Assembly: GCF_015163665.1 (NCBI RefSeq)
Contig: NZ_JADEUG010000012.1
Location: 38,634-102,633, forward strand
Reading direction: 5' to 3'
Length of the DNA stretch: 64,000 bases
Source of the DNA: Xenorhabdus sp. BG5
GTDB lineage: Bacteria > Pseudomonadota > Gammaproteobacteria > Enterobacterales > Enterobacteriaceae
A program made the position numbers and the translations under genes. The stretch's first letter is position 1. Each line of letters begins with the position of its first letter. Under the pieces are notes generated by a model. That model was not told where the DNA came from. It saw nothing but the letters and a program-made list of their open reading frames with translations, and did not search any database. Shown here piece after piece: positions 1 through 11,938 of the stretch.

Positions 1-150
1 TCCATTTTAGTGGAAACGGGTTTTATCAGTAACGTATCTGAAGAAACGTTATTAGGCTCCAGTCAATATCAGGAAAAACTGGCACAGGCCATTCATTCGG
101 GATTACGTCATTATTTTCTGGCTAACCCGTTGCAGTCTGCACCAAAGTAA
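1..150 (+). CDS. amiB: N-acetylmuramoyl-L-alanine amidase AmiB, C-terminal end (partial)
   Basis: This is the last 49 codons of a gene that begins left of the window. The frame reads [11 protein letters not shown], then an LLGSSQYQ block and a GLRHYF block before the TAA. That is the end of the zinc-dependent Amidase_3 catalytic domain, which cleaves the amide bond between MurNAc and the peptide stem at the division septum. The glutamate in LVETGF is the family's conserved catalytic residue. mutL starts 46 bases downstream on the same strand, as in the enterobacterial amiB-mutL-miaA-hfq cluster. The LysM domain found in some amidases, if present, is not visible here. Confidence 0.9.
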   Translation, partial: SILVETGFISNVSEETLLGSSQYQEKLAQAIHSGLRHYFLANPLQSAPK

Positions 151-196
151 CCAAATATAGCCTATCAAGGCTCTGAACTGTAAGTAAGGTCACATT

Positions 197-2062
197 ATGG
201 CTATCAAGATATTACCCCCACAATTGGCAAACCAGATTGCTGCCGGTGAAGTGGTTGAACGCCCTTCTTCTGTGGTGAAAGAGTTAGTGGAAAATAGCCT
301 TGATGCCGGTGCAACCCGTATTGATATTGATATTGAACGGGGTGGCGCAAAGCTTATCCGAATCCGCGATAATGGCTGTGGAATAGCCAAACAGGATTTG
401 ATGCTGGCACTGGCGCGCCATGCAACCAGTAAAATTGCGTCATTGGACGATTTGGAAGCGATTGTCAGCATGGGTTTTCGTGGGGAGGCCTTAGCGAGTA
501 TCAGCTCTGTTTCAAGGCTGACATTAACTTCCCGTCCTGAAAGCCAGGCAGAAGCGTGGCAATCTTATGCCGAAGGCCGTGATATGGATGTCACGGTAAA
601 ACCTGCTGCTCACCCTGTGGGGACAACGGTTGAAGTGTTGGATCTGTTTTATAACACCCCTGCCCGCCGAAAATTCCTGAGAACAGAAAAAACAGAATTT
701 GGCCATATTGATGAAGTCGTGCGTCGAATAGCTTTGGCGCGGTTGGATGTCGCCATTAACCTCAATCACAATGAGAAATTGGTGCGCCAGTATCGCCCTG
801 CTAAAGATGAGTCTCAGCATGAACGGCGTCTGGCCGCCATTTGTGGGACTGCTTTTGTGCAACAGGCGCTGGCGTTATCATGGCAGCATGATTCCTTGTC
901 CATTAAGGGTTGGATTGTAGATCCCGTGAATACGGCAGTGAGCGAGATCCAATATTGTTATGTCAATGGGCGTATGATGCGGGATCGCCTGATTAATCAT
1001 GCGATTCGTCAAGCTTATCAGGATTTGATTAAGGGGGAACAACAACCCGCTTATGTTTTGTATCTCGAAATCGATCCGCGCCAGGTGGATGTCAATGTAC
1101 ATCCCGCTAAACATGAAGTGCGTTTTCATCAGGCTCGCCTGGTACATGATTTTATTTATCAGGGGGTGGCTGCGGTATTGAAACAACGCGGCACGGGAGA
1201 TGAATTGGCACTGGGTTGTCAGGAGAGTGCTACAAGTTGGGTGCCGGAGAATCGCCCTTCTGCGGGAGAAAACCATTTTACCCGTAAGCGTGTTGAACAA
1301 GCGGATGAGGCCTCTTCACGACGTCATGAGCATCATGATCGTCGTACGCAACAAATGCATCATGGGGACAGCTACCAGAAAAAACAGGGGGAGTTGTACC
1401 AAAAAATGATGCAATTCTCCCCGGAAGAAAAACGCCCGTTATTTCCAGAGCGGGGTACGCGGGAAGGTGTATCGGTTTCTGCTACGTCTGTGCCAACGGG
1501 GCAGGGGAAACATAGCTTTGGAAAAGTATTGTGTATCTATGCAGGTTGTTATGCTTTGATCGAATCCCCATTGGGAATCGGACTGCTTTCCCTGCCCGTC
1601 GCTGAACGCTGGTTGAAACAGGCGCAACTCACCCCCGGAGAACAGGGGCTTAAATCCCAGCCGTTATTGATCCCACTGAAACTGGCTCTCAATCAGTCAG
1701 AAATGAGTGTCTTAAAGCAGAATAGTGACTTATTAAAGACTTTTGGCATTGAATCGACAGTCGCACATGGAAAAGTAACCATTCATGCGGTATCGTTGCC
1801 TCTGCGTCAACAGAACCTGCCGAAACTCTTGCCGGAACTGTTGGGCTATCTTGGGGAACAGTCAGCCGCTTCTGTTGAGCAGGTTGCCAGTTGGCTTTCC
1901 CGTCACGTGGATAGCGAGCATGAAACGTGGAACATCGCGCAAGCTGTCCAGCTTTTGGCTGATGTCGAACGCCTTTGCCCTCAGCTGGTGAGCTCACCGC
2001 CAGATGGGTTATTACAGTTAATTGATTTACAAGCAGTGGTGGCATTCCTTAATCATGAGTGA
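197..2062 (+). CDS. mutL: DNA mismatch repair protein MutL
   Basis: MutL is the GHKL ATPase that links mismatch-bound MutS to the MutH nickase and UvrD helicase. The N-terminal ATPase domain (about residues 1-330) shows E29 and N33 in the [12 protein letters not shown] motif, DNGCGI near residue 58 and GFRGEALAS near residue 95. A variable, charged, Q/H-rich linker follows (about 340-430), then the C-terminal dimerisation domain. At 621 residues it is close to the E. coli length (615). Like other MutH-dependent MutLs it lacks an obvious endonuclease DQHA(X)2E(X)4E motif. The ATG at 197 gives the conserved [20 protein letters not shown] start. Its last 8 bases overlap miaA, so translational coupling is likely. 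Confidence 0.97.
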   Translation: MAIKILPPQLANQIAAGEVVERPSSVVKELVENSLDAGATRIDIDIERGGAKLIRIRDNGCGIAKQDLMLALARHATSKIASLDDLEAIVSMGFRGEALASISSVSRLTLTSRPESQAEAWQSYAEGRDMDVTVKPAAHPVGTTVEVLDLFYNTPARRKFLRTEKTEFGHIDEVVRRIALARLDVAINLNHNEKLVRQYRPAKDESQHERRLAAICGTAFVQQALALSWQHDSLSIKGWIVDPVNTAVSEIQYCYVNGRMMRDRLINHAIRQAYQDLIKGEQQPAYVLYLEIDPRQVDVNVHPAKHEVRFHQARLVHDFIYQGVAAVLKQRGTGDELALGCQESATSWVPENRPSAGENHFTRKRVEQADEASSRRHEHHDRRTQQMHHGDSYQKKQGELYQKMMQFSPEEKRPLFPERGTREGVSVSATSVPTGQGKHSFGKVLCIYAGCYALIESPLGIGLLSLPVAERWLKQAQLTPGEQGLKSQPLLIPLKLALNQSEMSVLKQNSDLLKTFGIESTVAHGKVTIHAVSLPLRQQNLPKLLPELLGYLGEQSAASVEQVASWLSRHVDSEHETWNIAQAVQLLADVERLCPQLVSSPPDGLLQLIDLQAVVAFLNHE

Positions 2063-2996
2063 TTTAAAAACTCAACATCTGCCGACAGCTATTTTTATCA
2101 TGGGGCCGACGGCTTCAGGGAAAACAGCGTTATCGATCGCTTTGCGTCAGCATCTTCCGGTTGAATTAATCAGTGTCGATTCTGCTTTGATTTATCGTGG
2201 AATGGATATTGGGACAGCAAAACCTTCCGCAGAAGAGCAAAAATTAGCACCTCATCGTTTGATCGATATTCTTGACCCTGCGGCAGTCTATTCTGCTGCC
2301 GATTTTCGTCGTGATGCATTGCAAGAAATGGCAGAAATCACGGCGGCTGGGAGGATACCACTTCTGGTTGGTGGAACCATGCTATATTTCAAAGCATTGT
2401 TGGAAGGATTATCGCCTTTACCTTCCGCTGATCCTGTGGTTAGGGCGCAGATTGAACAACAGGCAGCAGAGCTGGGATGGGACGCGTTACATCGACAATT
2501 ACAGGAAATTGATCCCGTTTCTGCGGTAAGGATTCATCCTAATGATCCACAACGTCTTACTCGTGCACTGGAAGTTTTTCGAATTTCGGGTAAAACTCTA
2601 ACTGAGTTGACTGAAACGTCTGGAGAAATATTGCCTTATCGAGTTCATCAATTTGCGATTGCGCCAGCAAGTCGAGAAATGTTGCATCAGCGTATCGCAG
2701 CCCGTTTTGAACAAATGATCAAATCAGGGTTTGAAGATGAGGTAAAAGCACTTTATGCTCGTAGTGATTTGCATACAGATTTACCCTCCATTCGTTGTGT
2801 TGGTTATCGTCAGATGTGGTCTTACCTCGCGGGCGAAATCTCTCATGATGAGATGGTTTATCGTGGTATCTGTGCGACACGCCAATTGGCGAAGCGTCAG
2901 ATTACCTGGCTCAGGAGTTGGGACAATGTGACCTGGTTGGATAGCGATCAACCTAAACAAAACCTAAACACAGTCATGCAGGTTGTTAGTACATAA
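2055..2996 (+). CDS. miaA: tRNA dimethylallyltransferase MiaA
   Basis: MiaA transfers a dimethylallyl group to N6 of A37 in tRNAs that read UNN codons, the first step toward ms2i6A. The P-loop GPTASGKT lies at residues 17-24. [19 protein letters not shown] and [18 protein letters not shown] are family signatures for substrate binding. I chose the ATG at 2055 ([14 protein letters not shown]) because it matches the family N-terminus; an in-frame upstream start at 2022 would add 11 residues inside mutL. The resulting 313 residues compare with 316 in E. coli. It is followed after 119 bases by hfq, the conserved neighbour. Confidence 0.96.
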   Translation: MSDLKTQHLPTAIFIMGPTASGKTALSIALRQHLPVELISVDSALIYRGMDIGTAKPSAEEQKLAPHRLIDILDPAAVYSAADFRRDALQEMAEITAAGRIPLLVGGTMLYFKALLEGLSPLPSADPVVRAQIEQQAAELGWDALHRQLQEIDPVSAVRIHPNDPQRLTRALEVFRISGKTLTELTETSGEILPYRVHQFAIAPASREMLHQRIAARFEQMIKSGFEDEVKALYARSDLHTDLPSIRCVGYRQMWSYLAGEISHDEMVYRGICATRQLAKRQITWLRSWDNVTWLDSDQPKQNLNTVMQVVST

Positions 2997-3115
2997 ATTC
3001 ATTGATTGTGTACAATTGATCAGTACCCGTTATCAGTACAAAGTATCATTTTTGAGTAGTTACTTTTCGAACCAATCGGTTCTTAGTTAAAAACAACAAA
3101 TAAGGAAAATATAGA

Positions 3116-3418
3116 ATGGCTAAGGGGCAATCTTTGCAAGATCCATTCCTGAACGCTTTACGACGTGAAAGGGTCCCGGTTTCTATTTATTTGGTAAACG
3201 GCATCAAGTTGCAGGGTCAGATTGAATCTTTTGACCAATTTGTCATTTTACTGAAGAACACGGTTAGCCAGATGGTTTATAAACACGCCATCTCTACTGT
3301 TGTACCTTCCCGTCCTGTGTCTCATCATGGTAACAACCAGAATGTACCAACTAGTGTTGGAAATTATCATGCTGGCACTAACCCGGTAGTACAACAGGAA
3401 GGCGATGGCGCTGAATAA
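3116..3418 (+). CDS. hfq: RNA chaperone Hfq
   Basis: Hfq is the hexameric Sm-like protein that pairs small RNAs with mRNAs and also affects poly(A) tailing and translation. The Sm1 region (about residues 20-50, [15 protein letters not shown]) and the Sm2 motif [13 protein letters not shown] are intact. The proximal-face residues Q8, D9, F42 and the YKH motif are present. The C-terminal tail from about residue 70 is disordered, rich in N, H, G and acidic at the very end, as in enterobacteria. The 100 residues match the usual length. A hairpin with a U-run follows before hflX, so hfq may be partly uncoupled from hflX. Confidence 0.98.
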   Translation: MAKGQSLQDPFLNALRRERVPVSIYLVNGIKLQGQIESFDQFVILLKNTVSQMVYKHAISTVVPSRPVSHHGNNQNVPTSVGNYHAGTNPVVQQEGDGAE

Positions 3419-3440
3419 ATCAGCAGCCGTGCCTGAAAAT

Positions 3441-3476
3441 AAAAACATAGGTAGGGAGACTTTACCTATGTTTTTT
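3441..3476 (+). terminator. Intrinsic terminator or attenuator after hfq
   Basis: An 11-bp perfect stem (AAACATAGGTA with TACCTATGTTT, 3443-3453 and 3463-3473) encloses a 9-base loop, with a short U-run to 3476. It lies between hfq and hflX and probably reduces read-through. The stem is AU-rich, so termination may be incomplete. Confidence 0.75.
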
Positions 3477-3513
3477 CTAATTGGATTTTTACTCAGCCTG
3501 AGGGGTTGCACCG

Positions 3514-4794
3514 TTGTTTGATCGTTATGAAGGCGGAGAGTTAGCCGTTCTGGTGCATGTTTTCTTCTCACAGGAAAAAGATACGGAAAATCTCAGTGAA
3601 TTCGAGTCATTGGTGACTTCCGCAGATGTTTCTCCTGTGCAGATTGTAACGGGAAGCCGGAAGGCACCTCATCCGAAATATTTTGTCGGAGAGGGCAAGG
3701 CAGAGGAAATTGCTGAAGCTGTCAAGAACAGCGGTGCAGATGTGGTGTTGTTTAACCATGCCCTCAGTCCTGCTCAGGAACGTAATCTTGAACGCTTGTG
3801 CCAATGTCGTGTCGTTGATCGCACGGGGGTGATTCTGGATATTTTTGCCCAACGGGCAAGGACGCACGAAGGCAAGTTGCAAGTTGAATTGGCACAATTG
3901 CGTCATCTGTCCACCCGTCTGGTTCGGGGCTGGACTCACCTTGAACGCCAAAAAGGGGGGATCGGGCTGCGTGGGCCTGGGGAAACCCAGTTGGAAAGTG
4001 ACCGCCGTATGCTGCGTGACAAAATCAAACAGATTTTGGGGCGCCTCAACAAAGTTGAAAAGCAGCGTGAACAGGGGCGCCAGGCACGTAATAAAGCCGA
4101 TATCCCAACCGTCTCCCTTGTCGGTTACACCAATGCGGGAAAATCCAGTTTATTCAATAAAATCACTTCTGCCGACGTTTATGCGGCTGACCAGCTTTTT
4201 GCCACCCTCGACCCGACACTGCGCCGAATAGCGGTGGATGATGTTGGTACGGTTGTTTTGGCTGATACAGTCGGTTTTATCCGCCATTTACCCCATGATT
4301 TAGTGGCAGCGTTCAAGGCGACTTTGCAGGAAACTCGGCAGGCGAGATTATTGTTGCATGTGGTTGATGCGACTGATCCTCGCTTCGATGAAAACATCAT
4401 TGCTGTTGACAGTGTCCTTGAAGAGATTGAATCCAATGAGATCCCTTCGCTGATGGTGATGAATAAAATCGATATGTTAGACGATTTTATTCCCCGTATT
4501 GATCGTGATGAAGAAAATCGGCCGGTCAGAGTCTGGTTATCTGCACAAACTGGCGCAGGTATTCCTCTGTTATTGCAAGCATTGACTGAGCGCCTTTCAG
4601 GTGAAATTGCGCACTATAAATTGCACCTTCCACCTGAAGCAGGGCGTCTGCGTAGCCGTTTTTATCAGCTTCAAGCCATTGAACATGAATGGTTGGAAGA
4701 AAATGGCCGGGTGGGTGTTGAAGTCAGGATGCCAATGGTCGATTGGCGTCGTTTGTGTAAACAAGAACCAAAATTACCCGACTATGTTGTCTGA
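3514..4794 (+). CDS. hflX: Ribosome-associated GTPase HflX
   Basis: HflX is a GTP/ATP-hydrolysing factor that splits stalled or heat-damaged 70S ribosomes. The N-terminal glycine-rich HflX domain (about residues 1-190, with [14 protein letters not shown] and [14 protein letters not shown]) precedes the GTPase domain with G1 GYTNAGKSS near residue 206, G3 [10 protein letters not shown] and G4 NKID. The start is TTG at 3514, giving [16 protein letters not shown], which aligns with the family N-terminus; no ATG is suitably placed. It is 426 residues, the usual length. It lies between hfq and hflKC as in E. coli, but is separated from hflK by an unusually long 320-base gap. Confidence 0.96.
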   Translation: MFDRYEGGELAVLVHVFFSQEKDTENLSEFESLVTSADVSPVQIVTGSRKAPHPKYFVGEGKAEEIAEAVKNSGADVVLFNHALSPAQERNLERLCQCRVVDRTGVILDIFAQRARTHEGKLQVELAQLRHLSTRLVRGWTHLERQKGGIGLRGPGETQLESDRRMLRDKIKQILGRLNKVEKQREQGRQARNKADIPTVSLVGYTNAGKSSLFNKITSADVYAADQLFATLDPTLRRIAVDDVGTVVLADTVGFIRHLPHDLVAAFKATLQETRQARLLLHVVDATDPRFDENIIAVDSVLEEIESNEIPSLMVMNKIDMLDDFIPRIDRDEENRPVRVWLSAQTGAGIPLLLQALTERLSGEIAHYKLHLPPEAGRLRSRFYQLQAIEHEWLEENGRVGVEVRMPMVDWRRLCKQEPKLPDYVV

Positions 4795-4911
4795 TTGATT
4801 GGCGCAAGACAACAAACAGGGTATCATTTTATCCGTCATTTCAAGGTGCTTATAGTTATGGAGTGGCAGAGATGAAATGGCGGTGATGACATGACTGTGC
4901 CAGAATTGCAA

Positions 4912-5107
4912 TGACAGCTCAGCACTGTCAAAAGTTATCACCCAATAATATTGGTTGCTTACAAAAACGATGAATTTCGTCGTTTCTGCCCACGGAGGCC
5001 GCGGTCAAACCTGTCAGGGACAGGCAACGGCCTGTGAAGTGGGAAGCCTCACCCATCTGGGTGGAGAGCAGTCACCTCTGAAAAACCAGTAAAACTAGAA
5101 AGTGGAG
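4912..5107 (+). promoter_or_regulatory. Structured 5' leader upstream of hflK (unidentified)
   Basis: The 320-base hflX-hflK gap (4795-5114) carries no protein frame I can support but many paired segments. TGACAG/CTGTCA lies at 4912-4917 and 4925-4930. An 8-bp stem, AAACGATG with CGTCGTTT, lies at 4965-4972 and 4978-4985. A nested stem has CCCAC/GTGGG (4989-4993 with 5039-5043) enclosing GGCCG/CGGCC (4997-5001 with 5028-5032) and the perfect hairpin CCTGTC-AGG-GACAGG (5010-5024). A further hairpin CACCCA/TGGGTG lies at 5050-5063. No U-run follows. The hflK Shine-Dalgarno GGAG is at 5104-5107. The layout looks like a cis-regulatory RNA, but I do not recognise any known family. Confidence 0.45.
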
Positions 5108-5114
5108 CTAAAAC

Positions 5115-6326
5115 ATGGCGTGGAATCAGCCCGGTAATAACGGACAGGACCGCGACCCGTGGGGAAGCAGCAATAATAATGGCGGCAACTCCGGCGGCAA
5201 CAAAAAAGGTGGTCGTAACCGTGGGGCAACTGATCTCGACGATCTGTTCCGTAAGCTGAGTGAAAAACTCGGTGGTCTCGGTGGAAACAAAGGTGGAAAT
5301 GGTTCTGGGCAGAACCCTAAATTTGGCGGGCGTCTTATTGGTCTTGCCGTTGCTGCTGCAATTGCTGTTTGGGTTGTCAGTGGTTTCTATACGATTAAAG
5401 AAACAGAACGGGGTGTAGTCACTCGATTTGGTAAGTTTAATCATGTTGTACAGCCTGGTTTGAATTGGAAAATGACGTTCATCGATCAGGTTAGGGCGGT
5501 TAACGTTGAATCTGTTCGCGATTTGGCAACGACGGGTGCCATGCTGACTTCAGATGAAAACGTGGTATTGGCTGAAATGAACGTCCAATACCGTGTTACC
5601 GATCCAGCAGCTTATCTTTTCAGTGTGACCAATCCTGATGATAGTTTGCGTCAGGCGACAGACAGCGCCGTGCGCGGTGTTGTTGGCAAATATTCGATGG
5701 AAACCAATCTGACGGAAGGGCGTACTATTGTCCGTAACGATACTCAGAAGGTACTGGAAGAGACTATCCGTCCATACAATATGGGTATTACTGTGGTCGA
5801 TGTAAACTTCCAGGCTGCTCGTCCACCAGAAGAAGTTAAGGCTGCGTTCGATGATGTGATCGCAGCGCGTGAACAAAAGCAGCAAACCATTCGTGAAGCA
5901 CGAGCTTACGAAAACGAAGTATTACCTAAAGCGAAAGGTGAAGCCCAGCGTATTATTGAGGATGCCAAAGCCTATAAAGTTAGCGCGGTATTGAATGCTA
6001 AGGGTGAAGTGGCAAGTTTTGCCAAAATCTTACCTGAATATAAGGCGGCACCAGAAATTACTCGTGAACGTCTGTATATCGAGACGATGGAACGTGTGTT
6101 GAGCAATACACGTAAAATCATTGCAAACGAGAAGAGTAACAACATGCTGTTATTGCCATTGGATCAAGCCGTGAAAGATCAGGCACACGCTCAGCAAAAT
6201 ACGTCCAATAACACAGCAGTACAGAAGATGATTCGTCAGAATCAACCTACACCACAACGGGAATCTAACACTTATGGTGGTAACGATAACCAGCGCGGTG
6301 ATACGGTCAGAATAGGGAGACCATAA
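5115..6326 (+). CDS. hflK: FtsH protease modulator HflK
   Basis: HflK is the larger SPFH-family partner of HflC. Together they form a membrane cage around FtsH and restrain its degradation of membrane substrates. The first 75 residues are cytoplasmic and Gly/Asn-rich. A single transmembrane helix follows (about residues 76-96, LIGLAVAAAIAVWVVSGFYT), then a periplasmic SPFH/band-7 domain beginning at KETERGVVTRFGKF, and a long helical coiled-coil segment with EARAYENEVLPKAKGEAQRI. The C-terminal tail is Q/N-rich and probably disordered. Its length (403) fits the family (419 in E. coli). It is followed two bases later by hflC. The acidic-free, glycine-rich N-terminus is typical. Confidence 0.96.
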   Translation: MAWNQPGNNGQDRDPWGSSNNNGGNSGGNKKGGRNRGATDLDDLFRKLSEKLGGLGGNKGGNGSGQNPKFGGRLIGLAVAAAIAVWVVSGFYTIKETERGVVTRFGKFNHVVQPGLNWKMTFIDQVRAVNVESVRDLATTGAMLTSDENVVLAEMNVQYRVTDPAAYLFSVTNPDDSLRQATDSAVRGVVGKYSMETNLTEGRTIVRNDTQKVLEETIRPYNMGITVVDVNFQAARPPEEVKAAFDDVIAAREQKQQTIREARAYENEVLPKAKGEAQRIIEDAKAYKVSAVLNAKGEVASFAKILPEYKAAPEITRERLYIETMERVLSNTRKIIANEKSNNMLLLPLDQAVKDQAHAQQNTSNNTAVQKMIRQNQPTPQRESNTYGGNDNQRGDTVRIGRP

Positions 6327-6328
6327 TC

Positions 6329-7318
6329 ATGCGTAATTCATTTATTGTTGCGATTATTGCGGTATTGGTTGTTCTCTATTCATCAATCTTTACTGTCAAA
6401 GAGGGCGAGCGTGGCATTGTGTTGCGTTTTAGTAAGGTTGTACGTGATGCAGAGAATAAACCGATCATCTATGAGCCGGGTTTGCATTTCAAAATTCCGT
6501 TTATGGAAACGGTTAAGACCCTTGATGCCCGTATCCAAACTATGGATATCAAGGCTGACCGTTTCTTGACACGTGAAAATAAAGACCTGATCGTTGATTC
6601 TTACTTGAAGTGGCGCATTAATGATTTCAGTCGTTACTATCTGGCAACAGGTAACGGTGATATTAACCGGGCTGAAATAATGCTGAGACGTAAGTTCAGT
6701 GACCGTTTACGTTCTGAAATTGGTCGTCTTGATGTACGCGGTATTGTGACTGATTCCCGTGGTCGTTTAACTACCGATGTGCGTGATGCCCTGAATCGGG
6801 GAACCCATGAAGAAGATGATGCAACGGATGTCGATAATGCCATTGCTTCTGCTGCGGCCTTGGTAGAAAAAGAAACAAAAGGCAAGCAACCGGCCATTAA
6901 TCCAAACAGTATGGCGGCGTTAGGTATTGAAGTTGTTGACGTTCGTATCAAACAGATCAACTTGCCACAGGAAATTTCAGAAGCTATTTACCAGCGTATG
7001 CGTGCTGACCGTGAAGCAGAGGCGCGTCTCTTGCGTTCAGAAGGTTCGGAAGAAGCGGAAAAGATCCGGGCTGCTGCTGATAAAACAGCAACTGAAATCA
7101 AGGCTGAAGCACAGAGTGAAGCATTGGTATTACGTGGTGAAGGTGATGCGGAAGCCACTAAATTATTTGCGGATGCGTTCAACCAAGATCCCGAATTCTA
7201 TGCATTTATCCGTAGCTTGCGTGCTTACGAGAAGAGCTTCAAATCTAACGGTAATGATGTAATGGTTCTCAGTCCAGATACTGACTTCTTCCGTTATATG
7301 AAAGCACCTGTGAAGTAA
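6329..7318 (+). CDS. hflC: FtsH protease modulator HflC
   Basis: HflC is the second SPFH subunit of the HflKC cage around FtsH. An N-terminal uncleaved membrane anchor (about residues 4-21) is followed by KEGERGIVLRFSKV, which begins the band-7 domain, and then a long alanine/glutamate-rich helix (MRADREAEARLLRSEGSEEA). It is 329 residues, close to 334 in E. coli. It starts two bases after the hflK stop, so the pair is translated from one message. In E. coli the next gene is yjeT; no such frame exists here, and a strong terminator follows directly. Confidence 0.96.
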   Translation: MRNSFIVAIIAVLVVLYSSIFTVKEGERGIVLRFSKVVRDAENKPIIYEPGLHFKIPFMETVKTLDARIQTMDIKADRFLTRENKDLIVDSYLKWRINDFSRYYLATGNGDINRAEIMLRRKFSDRLRSEIGRLDVRGIVTDSRGRLTTDVRDALNRGTHEEDDATDVDNAIASAAALVEKETKGKQPAINPNSMAALGIEVVDVRIKQINLPQEISEAIYQRMRADREAEARLLRSEGSEEAEKIRAAADKTATEIKAEAQSEALVLRGEGDAEATKLFADAFNQDPEFYAFIRSLRAYEKSFKSNGNDVMVLSPDTDFFRYMKAPVK

Positions 7319-7338
7319 TATCTTCTTAACCTACTGTA

Positions 7339-7371
7339 AGCCACTGTAAAAAAACGACAGTGGCTTTTTTA
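7339..7371 (+). terminator. Intrinsic terminator after hflC
   Basis: AGCCACTGT (7339-7347) pairs with ACAGTGGCT (7357-7365) around a 9-base A-rich loop, followed by six U. It ends the hfq-hflXKC transcript before purA. Confidence 0.9.
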
Positions 7372-7502
7372 TAACCCGCTGTAATTACCAATGGTTTACT
7401 TATTACTCAATTTATATAACGAAACGAAATAACCAGAAGTAATAAAAAATACTGAAAGGTGCTAAATGAGATGGTAGAATCCATTTTTAAGCAACCGAGT
7501 GA

Positions 7503-8810
<1,308 letters not shown>

Positions 8811-8839
8811 TCGATAGATTCATCTTTTATGCGAACATG

Positions 8840-8864
8840 ACCGGGCTTATTGCCCGGTTTTTGT
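8840..8864 (+). terminator. Intrinsic terminator after purA
   Basis: A 7-bp GC-rich stem ACCGGGC/GCCCGGT (8840-8846 and 8852-8858) with a TTATT loop is followed by a run of U. Confidence 0.92.
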
Positions 8865-8987
8865 TTCCTCCCGTTTTGCTTAATTTTTAAAATACCCACA
8901 TAATGATGATCAACTAACGAAAACCAATAAACATATATTTTTTGGTGCCAAATAAGCTCCGTTATATTCAGTCTCCCAGAGGTGAGT

Positions 8988-9407
8988 GTGCAGTTAACCA
9001 GTTTTACCGATTATGGATTACGTGCCTTGATTTATATGGCCTCGTTACCAGAAGGCCAAATGACGAGTATTACAGAAGTCACTGAAGTTTATGGTGTCTC
9101 ACGTAACCATATGGTAAAAATTATCAATCAACTGAGTCACTTAGGATTAGTGAATGCTGTCAGGGGAAAAAATGGCGGCATCAATTTAGGGAAACCTGCC
9201 AGCGAGATCAAAATTGGTGATGTGGTTCGTTCATTGGAGCCTCTGTCATTGGTTAACTGTAGTGCCTGTCAAATCACGCCTGCATGTCGCTTAAAGTCAG
9301 TCTTGAATCAAGCGGTAGAAAATTTTTTGGAAGAGTTGGATAAACACACTGTGGCCGATATGGTCAAAGACAATCGTCCCCTTTATCAATTACTTTTGGT
9401 TAAGTGA
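8988..9407 (+). CDS. nsrR: Nitric oxide-sensing repressor NsrR (Rrf2 family)
   Basis: NsrR is an iron-sulphur Rrf2-family repressor of NO-detoxification genes such as hmpA. The winged helix spans about residues 1-80 ([43 protein letters not shown]). The start is GTG at 8988, which gives the family N-terminus [10 protein letters not shown]; a GTG two codons upstream (8982) is also open, but AGAGGTG at about 8978-8984 serves 8988 better. The cluster cysteines are present, but the first two are spaced C-X2-C ([11 protein letters not shown]) instead of the C-X4-C of E. coli. It lies just upstream of rnr, as in E. coli, and they are probably co-transcribed. Confidence 0.94.
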   Translation: MQLTSFTDYGLRALIYMASLPEGQMTSITEVTEVYGVSRNHMVKIINQLSHLGLVNAVRGKNGGINLGKPASEIKIGDVVRSLEPLSLVNCSACQITPACRLKSVLNQAVENFLEELDKHTVADMVKDNRPLYQLLLVK

Positions 9408-9451
9408 AGCAAGGGGATAAACAGCTTGCTGATGACAATAGAGGAATGACG

Positions 9452-11890
9452 ATGTCAAAAGATCCTTTTCAGGAACGAGAGGCTGCAAAATACGAATCTC
9501 CTATCCCAAGCCGTGAATACATCTTGGATATCATTTCTAAACATACCACTCCGGTCAGCCGTCAGGAATTAGCACAGGAACTTCAGTTAATTACTCCAGA
9601 TGCACAGGAAGCACTGCGCCGCCGTTTGCGGGCAATGGAACGTGATGGACAGTTGGTTTTTACCCGTCGGCAATGTTATGCGTTGCCAGAGCGGCTGGAT
9701 TTATTGAAAGGTACGGTGATTGGACACCGTGATGGCTATGGTTTTCTGCGTGTTGAAGGCCACAAAGAAGACTATTACCTGCCAGCCGATCAGATGAAAA
9801 TGGCGATCCACGGTGAGGTGGTACTGGCACAGCCCTTGCGACCAGACAGAAAAGGTCGCGTTGAAGTGCGTATCGTGCGGGTTTTGGAGCCAAAGAGTAG
9901 TCAGATTGTCGGCCGGTATTTTATGGATGCGGGTATGGGATTTGTTGTTCCTGATGATAGCCGTCTCTGTTTCGATATCTTGATCCCGAAAGAAGTTACT
10001 TGCGGGGCAAGAATGGGTAACGTCGTGGTGGTTGAATTGACAAACCGCCCGACTCGTCGGACTAAAGCCATCGGTAAAATTGTTGAAGTGCTGGGCGAGA
10101 CCATGGGAACGAATATGGCGGTTGAGATCGCACTGCGTACCCATGAAATTCCCCATAGCTGGCCGCCGATGGTAGAAAAACAGATCGCCGGTTTGGACGA
10201 ACATGTACCGGAATCGGCCACGCAAGGCCGTGTAGATTTACGAGCGTTGCCGTTGGTGACGATTGACGGCGAAGATGCACGAGACTTTGATGATGCGGTG
10301 TATTGCGAAAGAAAACGGGGTGGTGGTTGGCGATTGTGGGTAGCGATTGCTGATGTCAGCTACTATGTTCGTCCGCAAACTGCTTTGGATATGGAAGCTC
10401 GCAGCCGTGGAAATTCGGTTTACTTTCCGTCCCAGGTTGTCCCTATGCTGCCGGAAGTGCTGTCGAATGGTTTGTGCTCCCTCAATCCAGAAGTTGATCG
10501 CTTATGCATGGTGTGTGAAATGACGGTTTCCGCCCAGGGCAAACTCTCTTCTTACAAGTTTTACGAAGCGGTGATGAATTCACACGCCCGTTTGACCTAT
10601 ACCAAAGTCTGGAAGATTTTGCAGGGCGATCAAGAATTGCGTGAGCACTACAAGCCGCTGGTGCAACATATTGAGCATCTGCATGAGCTATATCAGGCAC
10701 TGGAACATGCGCGTGAACAGCGTGGTGCCATTTCGTTTGAATCGGAAGAAGCCAAATTTATCTTTAATGCAGAGCGTCGCATTGAGCGCATAGAACCCGT
10801 TGTACGCAACGAGGCGCATAAACTTATCGAAGAGTGCATGATCCTGGCGAACATTGCCGCCGCTCGCTTTGTTGAAAAACACCATGAGCCCGCGTTATAT
10901 CGCATCCATGATCGACCAAAAGAAGAGAGTATCCGAAACCTGCGTTCGGTCTTCAATGAATTGGGATTGAGCTTGTTGGGTGGCCTGACGCCAGAACCGA
11001 AAGATTATGCGCAATTGATGAAACAAGTCGCGGATCGACCCGATCACGAGCTACTGCAAACGATGCTGCTGCGCTCTATGAAGCAAGCGATCTATGAACC
11101 GGAGAATCGGGGGCACTTTGGTCTGGCATTGCGCTCTTATTCTCACTTCACTTCGCCAATCCGCCGCTACCCCGATCTGGCTCTGCATCGTGCGATTAAG
11201 TACTTATTAGCACAAGAAAATGGTGTTATTGAGCATAACGGGACACCAACAGGGGGGTGGCACAACAATATGGAACAGATGTTGCAGTTAGGTGACCACT
11301 GTTCCATGACCGAACGCCGTGCTGACGAAGCAACAAGAGACGTGGCCGACTGGCTGAAATGTGATTTCATGCAAGATCAGGTGGGTAATGTTTTCACCGG
11401 ATTGATTACCAGCGTGACAGGCTTTGGTTTCTTTGTTCGCTTAAATGATCTGTTTATTGATGGCTTAGTACATGTTTCGACGTTGGATAACGATTATTAT
11501 CGATATGATAACGTCGGCCAGCGTTTGATTGGTGAGTCTTCTGGAACAACTTACCGCCTCGGCGATGAAGTCGAGATTCGGGTGGAAGCGGTTCACATGG
11601 ATGAACGTAATATTGATTTCACCTTACTTTCCACAACCCGCAAAGCGCGTAATCAAGGGAAGACGGCGCGCGATAAGGCGAAAAAAGGTACGCCAGAGCG
11701 TAAAAATGGAAAAAAAGGTCGTGATCATAAAAAATCAGCCAATTTTGAGCCAGATAGCGCCTTTCGTAAAAAGAAAAGTACGGAAAAGCCTAAAGAACCT
11801 AAGTCAGGCAAAAAGAAGAAACCGTCAAGCAAGACTAAAAAAATTGCGGAAAAACTGAAAGCGAAGCGTGCGAAAAAAAGCGCAAGCTAA
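9452..11890 (+). CDS. rnr: Ribonuclease R
   Basis: RNase R is a processive 3'-5' exoribonuclease that degrades structured RNA and defective mRNAs and acts with tmRNA. Its order is an N-terminal winged-helix domain, two cold-shock domains, the RNB catalytic domain with the magnesium-binding aspartates in [14 protein letters not shown] (about residues 272-285), an S1 domain ([20 protein letters not shown]) and a lysine-rich tail from about residue 730. I use the ATG at 9452 ([20 protein letters not shown]), which matches the family. An open frame from 9404 overlaps nsrR but has no homologous N-terminus. The 812 residues compare with 813 in E. coli. Confidence 0.97.
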   Translation: MSKDPFQEREAAKYESPIPSREYILDIISKHTTPVSRQELAQELQLITPDAQEALRRRLRAMERDGQLVFTRRQCYALPERLDLLKGTVIGHRDGYGFLRVEGHKEDYYLPADQMKMAIHGEVVLAQPLRPDRKGRVEVRIVRVLEPKSSQIVGRYFMDAGMGFVVPDDSRLCFDILIPKEVTCGARMGNVVVVELTNRPTRRTKAIGKIVEVLGETMGTNMAVEIALRTHEIPHSWPPMVEKQIAGLDEHVPESATQGRVDLRALPLVTIDGEDARDFDDAVYCERKRGGGWRLWVAIADVSYYVRPQTALDMEARSRGNSVYFPSQVVPMLPEVLSNGLCSLNPEVDRLCMVCEMTVSAQGKLSSYKFYEAVMNSHARLTYTKVWKILQGDQELREHYKPLVQHIEHLHELYQALEHAREQRGAISFESEEAKFIFNAERRIERIEPVVRNEAHKLIEECMILANIAAARFVEKHHEPALYRIHDRPKEESIRNLRSVFNELGLSLLGGLTPEPKDYAQLMKQVADRPDHELLQTMLLRSMKQAIYEPENRGHFGLALRSYSHFTSPIRRYPDLALHRAIKYLLAQENGVIEHNGTPTGGWHNNMEQMLQLGDHCSMTERRADEATRDVADWLKCDFMQDQVGNVFTGLITSVTGFGFFVRLNDLFIDGLVHVSTLDNDYYRYDNVGQRLIGESSGTTYRLGDEVEIRVEAVHMDERNIDFTLLSTTRKARNQGKTARDKAKKGTPERKNGKKGRDHKKSANFEPDSAFRKKKSTEKPKEPKSGKKKKPSSKTKKIAEKLKAKRAKKSAS

Positions 11891-11938
11891 TCGCGAGTAA
11901 AAACTAGACAGTAAAATTAATCCATACAATCATCAAAC

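Noticed and set aside
4595..4798. 65-codon alternative frame at the end of hflX
   Set aside because: It overlaps the conserved hflX C-terminus in another frame and has no independent start signals.
5039..5085. Known riboswitch in the hflK leader (glycine, FMN, cobalamin, lysine, TPP, yybP-ykoY considered)
   Set aside because: The conserved core sequences of those families, as I remember them, are not present. I kept it as an unidentified structured region.
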